Below, one piece after another: positions 58,409 through 64,000 of a DNA stretch of 64,000 nucleotides (position 1 is its first letter; every line of letters starts with the position of its first letter). Source of the stretch: Mercenaria mercenaria (lineage: Eukaryota > Mollusca > Bivalvia > Venerida > Veneridae). A program made the position numbers and the translations under genes. Under the pieces are notes generated by a model. The model worked only from the letters and a program-made list of their open reading frames with translations. It ran no database searches and had not been told where the DNA came from. The stretch lies in assembly GCF_021730395.1 (NCBI RefSeq), contig NC_069362.1, forward strand, positions 39,264,501 to 39,328,500, read 5' to 3'.

Positions 58409-60299
58409 CTAAGCAGAGAACTGTTGCATTATTAATTTCATATGGTAGCCATGAGCTAAACAACAACAACAATAACAGCAACAACACTTGTTCTGTGTTC
58501 AAAATAAGCTGACAATAGATTATGGTCTTTACCTGCTATAAGCGAGCTAAGTGAAAACAAAACAAAACAAAAAAATACGAGGGAATATAAATAGGTCAAG
58601 AAAACATTCCTAGTTAACTGTACTATCGTGCAGATTGGATGATTTGTAAATAAGTTATCAGAGCCAATTTTTTATTTAATTTTTCAGACGAGTTTCATAG
58701 GCCGCTTTATCAGAGATATGTAATTAAAACAAGGAAACTTGAAGAACATGTAATATAACACATAAAAACAAATCAGGTCATACCCATATACATACATGCT
58801 TTTTTTTTGATAAACTGAGGATAAGGTCATGAACGTTCGTCTTTTACATGTCCCTTTCCTTTGTTTATAGTTTAAACAATATTTAGAATACAATTTGCTA
58901 ACTATCCAGTAACACAAATTAATAATGTGTAACATTCATACATGTATTTATCTCACATTTGATATCGCTGGTGTGCAATTTCTTAATTTTGATAATAAAC
59001 TAGTCTAATAACAATTTGACGTTGACGTCGTTTTAAATAGATGTTTGTCAAATTTGACTTTGTCTAACATAGCTATAGAAAGAAGAAATCGTTGTTTCAG
59101 CATGAAAAAAGTAGCATGTGGCATAAAATACAATATTTGTGTCTTTCCAAATTGATTTTATTAAATATATCTGCGAAGTTAAGATAAATTCCTCCGCCCC
59201 TCCGCACTATACTTCCGATTGGTGAGATATTTTAATTAGTCTTGTTAGCATATGTCTTATAAACTTTCCATGAATGAGAAGTGCCCACTCTAGATGCGCA
59301 TGCCACCTTCTCCTTAAGTAATGTGCTTTCTATATGAATTAGAATTTAGGAAGGACCAACGTTGTCTATATATATATATATTTGACATTATATAAACGAA
59401 TGAGTTTTTTTTTGAACTACTTATCTGGGTAAAAAGAATAAAACGACGTTAAATTCGCTTGACATGGAATCGACGGCGTTCTACGTATTCAAATATAATA
59501 GTGCGAAACAATTTCATTTGCGGTTACTTATATCAAATACATATTTTGAAATAACAGCATTGTTATCCCGCTTTTGCATACTTTTATAATCTGAATGTAA
59601 ATGAAATGTCTTAACTTAAAATAAGCCAGTGAGTCGAGCAATAGTTGTCATTTATTGCTTTGATCGTACTGGAAAAAGGGAAATATAAAAATCTCATAAA
59701 CTTTGTAAAGAAGATCAGCATCAAATTGGATCACCGACAAAGTTACGTACTCGCTTTGATAGGAATAAAGGGTGCTTTTACGGTTAAGTAATGTTGGTAT
59801 TCACGTATGCATAACCCAGCATGCTTGAAAGATAGTCGCTAGTTGAATACATGTACATACGTCATGAGAACAAATTTTGATGGATTTATCTGCATTGAAT
59901 CCCTGCATTTAAACTTTAACAAAAAATGAAATAAACACATAACCTATTTGCTTAGTGGATGGACTTCAATACTTCCGTATAGTCCAGCAGTTAGGTCTGC
60001 AATTATATTGCAAAAACGGCCAGACATTATCAATATTTACGTGCAAGAAGTATTGTGGTCTGTTGGAATACCAAAGACGAAGAAGAAGAAGTAAAAGAAG
60101 CAGGACAAACGTAACGTGAAAAAAAAAGAAAAAAAGAATATATTACACGTACATATATCAACTTAATGTTACAGGATAATGATAGTGAATTATTAGTTAT
60201 TCAAAGGACACCAAAAGCTTTACGAACAAGCAATAAATAATCTAACAAAAGCTTCACGAACAACAGCAAATAACACAGCAAAAGCTTTATGAACAAGCT
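58409..60299. other. Intergenic DNA, no feature recognised
   Basis: A CAA-type simple repeat (58463-58490) and a short AT run (59370-59382). No exon or terminal repeats that I can support. Confidence 0.4.
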
Positions 60300-60420
60300 A
60301 AATATAACAGAACAGAACAGAACAGATATTTTATTAACGTATACAATACCTGTATCTTGTTAATACAACATGAAACTATACATATAATACATTATTCTAT
60401 ACCTATTTTATCTATCCAAT
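60300..60420. repeat. Possible LINE or SINE 3' tail (minus strand)
   Basis: An 'acagaacagaacaga' run followed by tattttattaacgtatacaa. On the minus strand it reads as a short-repeat tail (ctgttctgttctgtt), as seen at the 3' ends of some non-LTR elements. No coding part is attached. Confidence 0.3.
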
Positions 60421-60459
60421 CGCGAACGTTCATTTGCAACACGTGACAGTACAACATAT

Positions 60460-60552
60460 TACGGTATTTGGATGCACGTGCGTACAAAAATCCTGTATTT
60501 TCTGTATTTGGACGCACGCGCGTACAAAAAATCTTGTATTTTCTGTATTTGG
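60460..60552. repeat. Two-copy ~43-bp direct repeat
   Basis: 'gtatttggaygcacgygcgt' followed by acaaaaatc(c/t)tgtattttct, twice, with the start of a third at 60546. Confidence 0.75.
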
Positions 60553-60768
60553 ACGGTTCAACAGTCCCATGTTAAACATACGATAAAGCCCGAAACGCGT
60601 GAAAATGTTCCGAATGTTAATCGGATGAAGTAGGCGCTCTATGTACAGAGTTTGATTATGCGTCTTGAAATCTGGATTTAATTGAGTTTGTTTTGTTTAC
60701 AACACACAAACAACGATTCAAGGGATAACAATGCTATCTGTAATATGAATCAGGCACTGCCTAGCAAG

Positions 60769-61288
60769 GGGATTTATCTTTTTTATATCTACTTACAAAG
60801 AAATATTCAACACTCAAAAGAAAGTGAAACTTCGCTCTAAACAGTTTACATTTAGTGTCATCATACCTCTTACAGCGAATATCATACTTTGCAAAATTTA
60901 CGAAAAGCCGTGACGGTGACGTCATTCACTGCGTTCTCGCCCTGGCTTTAGAATTATTTTTGTTTGTTTGCACTCCATGCAGAAACTTGACGGCCTTTAC
61001 ACTTTCTTACTGTTTTTAAAGTGTTTTTCTGTTGCATGTATAGTTTTCATTACGAAAAAAGAAGTAAAAGACTTATGTTGGCGCGGTTTACAAATTTCTT
61101 TGACTGATTCGGGGTGCTCCGATGTTCATGCAGACAACCAGTCTGCGTTGTGTACATAAACCGGAACTGGAAAACATCGAAAAAATTGCCTCAGTATATG
61201 CAGACAACAAAGACGAATAACTATATACGGACGTTACCGTCTCGGGGATTTTCATCCCCGGCGCTTCGCGCCGTGGATAAATCCCCTA
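60769..61288. mobile_element. Possible TIR element, ~520 bp
   Basis: aaggggatttatc at the left and gataaatcccct at the right. The right end also carries two short hairpins (ggggattttcatcccc; ggcgcttcgcgcc at about 61258-61272). No transposase. Weak support because the ends are short. Confidence 0.35.
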
Positions 61289-61532
61289 TTAGATATTAAA
61301 ACGTTCGTTAATAATCAAAAACTTCAATATACAGTAAAAAGGATCAGCAGATGTTGGAATATTTGAAAAGTCGCTTAAAGAAGCCGTTCCGGACGAAACC
61401 TAGAAATTGGTATCAGCCCTGACTGTCTGAATAGCTACCTCATCAGTTTTTATTTAAAGGTTAAGAAAAAGAGAAGATTATGAATGGCAACAGACGGGCG
61501 GTCAGCATCCAAAACATGTCTGCTCTATAATT

Positions 61533-61800
61533 CAGTTTTCGTCGGATCTTCACCAAAGTTGCTGACAATGTTTGTGGGCATTACATCTCGGCTAATTTCG
61601 ATAACCAGCCAAATTGTACCAGGCACTCTTTGATTTTAGTCCTTGAATTACTCGAAAAACGGGGAATTTAGCCTTGTCCGCTCTTTTAAGTCGAACAGTT
61701 TTCATCCGATCTTCACCAAACTTGCTGACAATGTTTGTGGGCATAACATCACAGCCAAGTATTATTACCACCCAAATCGCCAATTGGCTGTTGTAGGGAG
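61533..61800. repeat. Helitron-type core repeats, ~1.6 units
   Basis: 'gatcttcaccaaasttgctgacaatgtttgtgggcat' appears at about 61540 and 61710, with 'cagccaa' and 'ccaaat' phrases, as in the 162-bp cores at 9575-10380. No hairpin or CTAG end seen, so it is a fragment. Confidence 0.65.
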
Positions 61801-61957
61801 GTTGCACCATATACTTTCTTTAATGATGATACGCAGAAAAAACAACATTGTTCTGTATAATATATATTTGTACTCATACCAAGCTGGGAACTATTATTAT
61901 AGTAAGATGAAATAGATATACATGTAGAATAAAAAGGTTATTTAACATTGTATTGTA

Positions 61958-62907
61958 CGAGGGGTGTTCAATAAATACGCGGAAATGTGCTCTTATTTCT
62001 TCATGTATCATCAAAAATGAAAGAAACTGCTACATAATGTAGATTAGGGAATACTGAGTTGATATGACAACATGTTGTTTTCTTTGGATAAATAATAAGT
62101 AAATAATAGTCCCCATGGCAACGTCATATGACGTCATCCGGCCCATTTTTGTCTCCTTTTCAAACTACATGCGCTAAAACATTAATTACTTGCCACTGGC
62201 GTATTTTTCAAGCTACCTTTTCTTTAGTTGGGTAAATATAAATATGAAGTGTAAGCGCTATGCCAATAACGTCAAATTATAAATGTGACATCATTCAAAT
62301 GTTTGACAGGCATATTGTATTGGTCATCGCTTGAAAGTCAGTGTTGAAAGGAGTCATGAGATAACACTTTGTGTTTTGAATCGAAAATCAAGAAAAGAGA
62401 CAAATGCGGTACTGCTGAAGGTTTAATGGACAATGCCCTGAAGTAAACAAAATTTTATAAGTGGAACGGGACGTTCAAAAGTGGTCAGGAGAATATTGCT
62501 GACGACTCGTGGTACGGACATGAAAAATGACGTTCAGTTACGTTTTATCAATTAAAGAGCTCCTTGATACGGCATCACAGTTCAGTGTCCCATTTCATCA
62601 GAACGACAGTTATATCATATGAACAATATTTATTTATTGTTAGGAAAGTGTAGAAAATGCATTTAATTTCGATAAACATTGAACCAATTGTAATCACAAG
62701 TTGTATCGATTAATTGTTTGTGATACGACACCGTCTTAATGATGCTGGGCCGCTTTTTGGGAAATGACGTTGCCATGTTCTGATATTTTTTATTTAAATA
62801 TTCAGATTTAGTATGTTTATATCAGTAATACTTTCAATTTTCAGCAAAATAGGACCAGAAATAAAGAAATGAGAGCACATTTCCGGATATTTATTGAACA
62901 ACCCTCG
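61958..62907 (+). mobile_element. mariner-family relic, ~950 bp
   Basis: Inverted ends cgaggggtgttcaataaata and tatttattgaacaaccctcg, with match continuing to 'cggaaatgtgctc'. TA at both borders (61956-61957 and 62908-62909). Inside, 62450-62518 translates to KFYKWNGTFKSGQENIADDSWYGHEK-like sequence, matching the helix-turn-helix end of mariner transposase (YKWYKRFKxGREDxEDD). A stop follows at once (62527), and the catalytic DDD part is not recognisable. An inactive, partly deleted copy. Confidence 0.75.
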
Positions 62908-63029
62908 TACAATATGAGATATATTTTGACTCGTATCCAGCTGAGAAAACCATACTCGCCTAGCGGCTCGTCCAGTATGGTTTTCTCAGCTGGGTACTCG
63001 TCCAAATATATCTCCGTATTGTACAGAAC
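62906..63029. repeat. Inverted repeat next to the mariner relic
   Basis: Left arm about 62906-62962 and right arm about 62972-63029. The core is ccagctgagaaaaccatac against gtatggttttctcagctgg. The spacer is about 10 bp. Confidence 0.75.
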
Positions 63030-63189
63030 AATGTTAAATAACCTAATATTAAACGTGATAGGCAAAATGACTTTTAAGTATATGCAGAGAATGAACAGAT
63101 CTGAATTTAACCATCAGTATGTTACAAGAATATTACAACGATATCACAAGAGAAACAACATCAATCTAATTATACTAGTATACAAAAAT

Positions 63190-63880
63190 TAATTTAATAA
63201 ATAATCTGCATTTACGAATTCAAGAAGTATAGGTAGTTTAATACATGGTGATCAACTGAATGGCAGTATTAATGTCAACACAAACAAACTCACAAGCATT
63301 TCCAAGACACGAGTTTAAATTCCTTGCAATAATTCATTTCTCTTGTTATTGGCTAATGTTATATATTTACACAAAATAACTAGAATAGATTTATTACTTG
63401 ATTGTAGCAATTTTAAGAATTTATACATACTTGTATGAGTATAGAAATAACGTTTAATGAACCTTGCACGTAATTCTTTATAAACTCTGCATTTAAGGAC
63501 AAAATGAAATTTATCTTCAATCTCATTAAGATCACATAACTGACAAATTCGTTCGTGTCTTTCTAACCTGTCTCTGCCGTACCTGGCAGACTCTATACGG
63601 AACTTGTGTGCAGATATACGGAGTTTCGTTAAACAACTTCGTGATGTTTTACATAATGATATACTGAAATAATTTTCAATACCAAAATTTGTTTTAACAT
63701 GTGAATATAAAGTACAAAAACATTATTTGCCGCAATGTCGGCACACCATTTTTGCTTAAAACAATCTATAATTCTTTGTTTAATAATTGATACAAATGTT
63801 TTGGCATCAAACTGACTTGGTAAATTCCAAACATCAGAAAAACCATGCTCGTTAAGAAGGCATTTCAATATAACACAACA
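63190..63880 (-). mobile_element. LINE fragment, 3' end of ORF2 and 3' UTR
   Basis: Minus-strand frames from 63868 to 63315 read LLNEHGFSDVWNLPSQF ... KLRISAHKFRIESARYGRDR ... ICQLCDLNEIEDKFHFVLKC ... and end at TAA 63315-63317. This Cys-rich stretch after 'R..R...E....C..C....ED..HF...C' is typical of the C-terminal part of non-LTR retrotransposon ORF2 (Jockey/CR1-like; clade uncertain). One reading-frame shift lies near 63700. The reverse transcriptase domain is absent, so it is 5' truncated, as is usual for LINEs. No poly-A tail recognised. Confidence 0.75.
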
Positions 63881-63924
63881 GGAGCTTTATTTCATATTAA
63901 CAACCAGCAAATGATATACAAATT

Positions 63925-64000
63925 GTAGGCTGGTCATGATCTGCATTGTTCGCTATTCAGTTAGTAAATTTTCAGCAAACATCCCTTCGAATTATAAATG
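63925..64000. mobile_element. Short MITE, 'ctaaatttctaaaatgg' family, cut by the window edge
   Basis: ggctggtcatgatctgcatt, then gttcgctattcagttagtaa and 'catcccttcgaattataaatg' match 49690-49765. The remainder lies beyond the window. Confidence 0.6.

Overview
The window looks like nuclear DNA of a bivalve mollusc, most likely a venerid clam such as Mercenaria or Ruditapes. It is AT-rich and intron-bearing. Its intergenic and intronic DNA is packed with short inverted-repeat elements, tRNA-headed SINEs and transposons carrying tandem core repeats of about 160 bp, a repeat style typical of bivalves. The species is inferred from remembered repeat families, not from a search.

Two host gene families are present. 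The first is BRAT1 (BRCA1-associated ATM activator 1, a HEAT-repeat partner of Integrator subunit INTS11). Its last three exons (5858-7750) encode the C-terminal 417 residues and end in Asp-Cys-Tyr, as I recall the human protein does. The rest of the gene must lie left of the window. A second, decayed copy lies at 22529-24178. The second family is a cluster of five NaGLT1/MFSD4B-like major facilitator transporters: two on the + strand (15085-17387 and 31765-34324) and three on the - strand (43254-37593, 49069-45286, 56557-53566). All five share a core of three coding exons with the same intron phases (0, then 1). All five appear intact.

The left half is a direct segmental duplication: unit A (about 5703-21577) and unit B (about 22367-36475), separated by about 0.8 kb. 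Each unit holds the BRAT1 3' end, a SINE, several kilobases of intergenic DNA and one transporter. In unit B the transporter stayed intact while the BRAT1 piece became a pseudogene. Because the units still align, many transposable elements present in one unit have a recognisable empty site in the other. This gives element boundaries and target-site duplications directly. Unit A alone carries a palindromic MITE, a Helitron-like element, a fold-back element with arms of about 818 bp and a related 651-bp insertion. Unit B alone carries a tRNA-headed SINE, a TTAA-flanked piggyBac-like element, a 737-bp TIR element and a palindromic MITE.

The right half (37.5-56.6 kb) is the three-gene minus-strand array, whose introns hold more nested elements. 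From 56.6 kb on I see no host gene. This part holds a striking 374-bp TIR element built around twelve tandem palindromes (58035-58408), a mariner relic, Helitron-type core repeats and, at the right edge, the 3' part of a LINE.

The five transporters have visibly diverged first exons and C-terminal tails on a conserved core, so the locus reads as an expanding sugar-transporter array. I found no RNA gene, CRISPR array, retrovirus-like or Polinton-like element that I could support.
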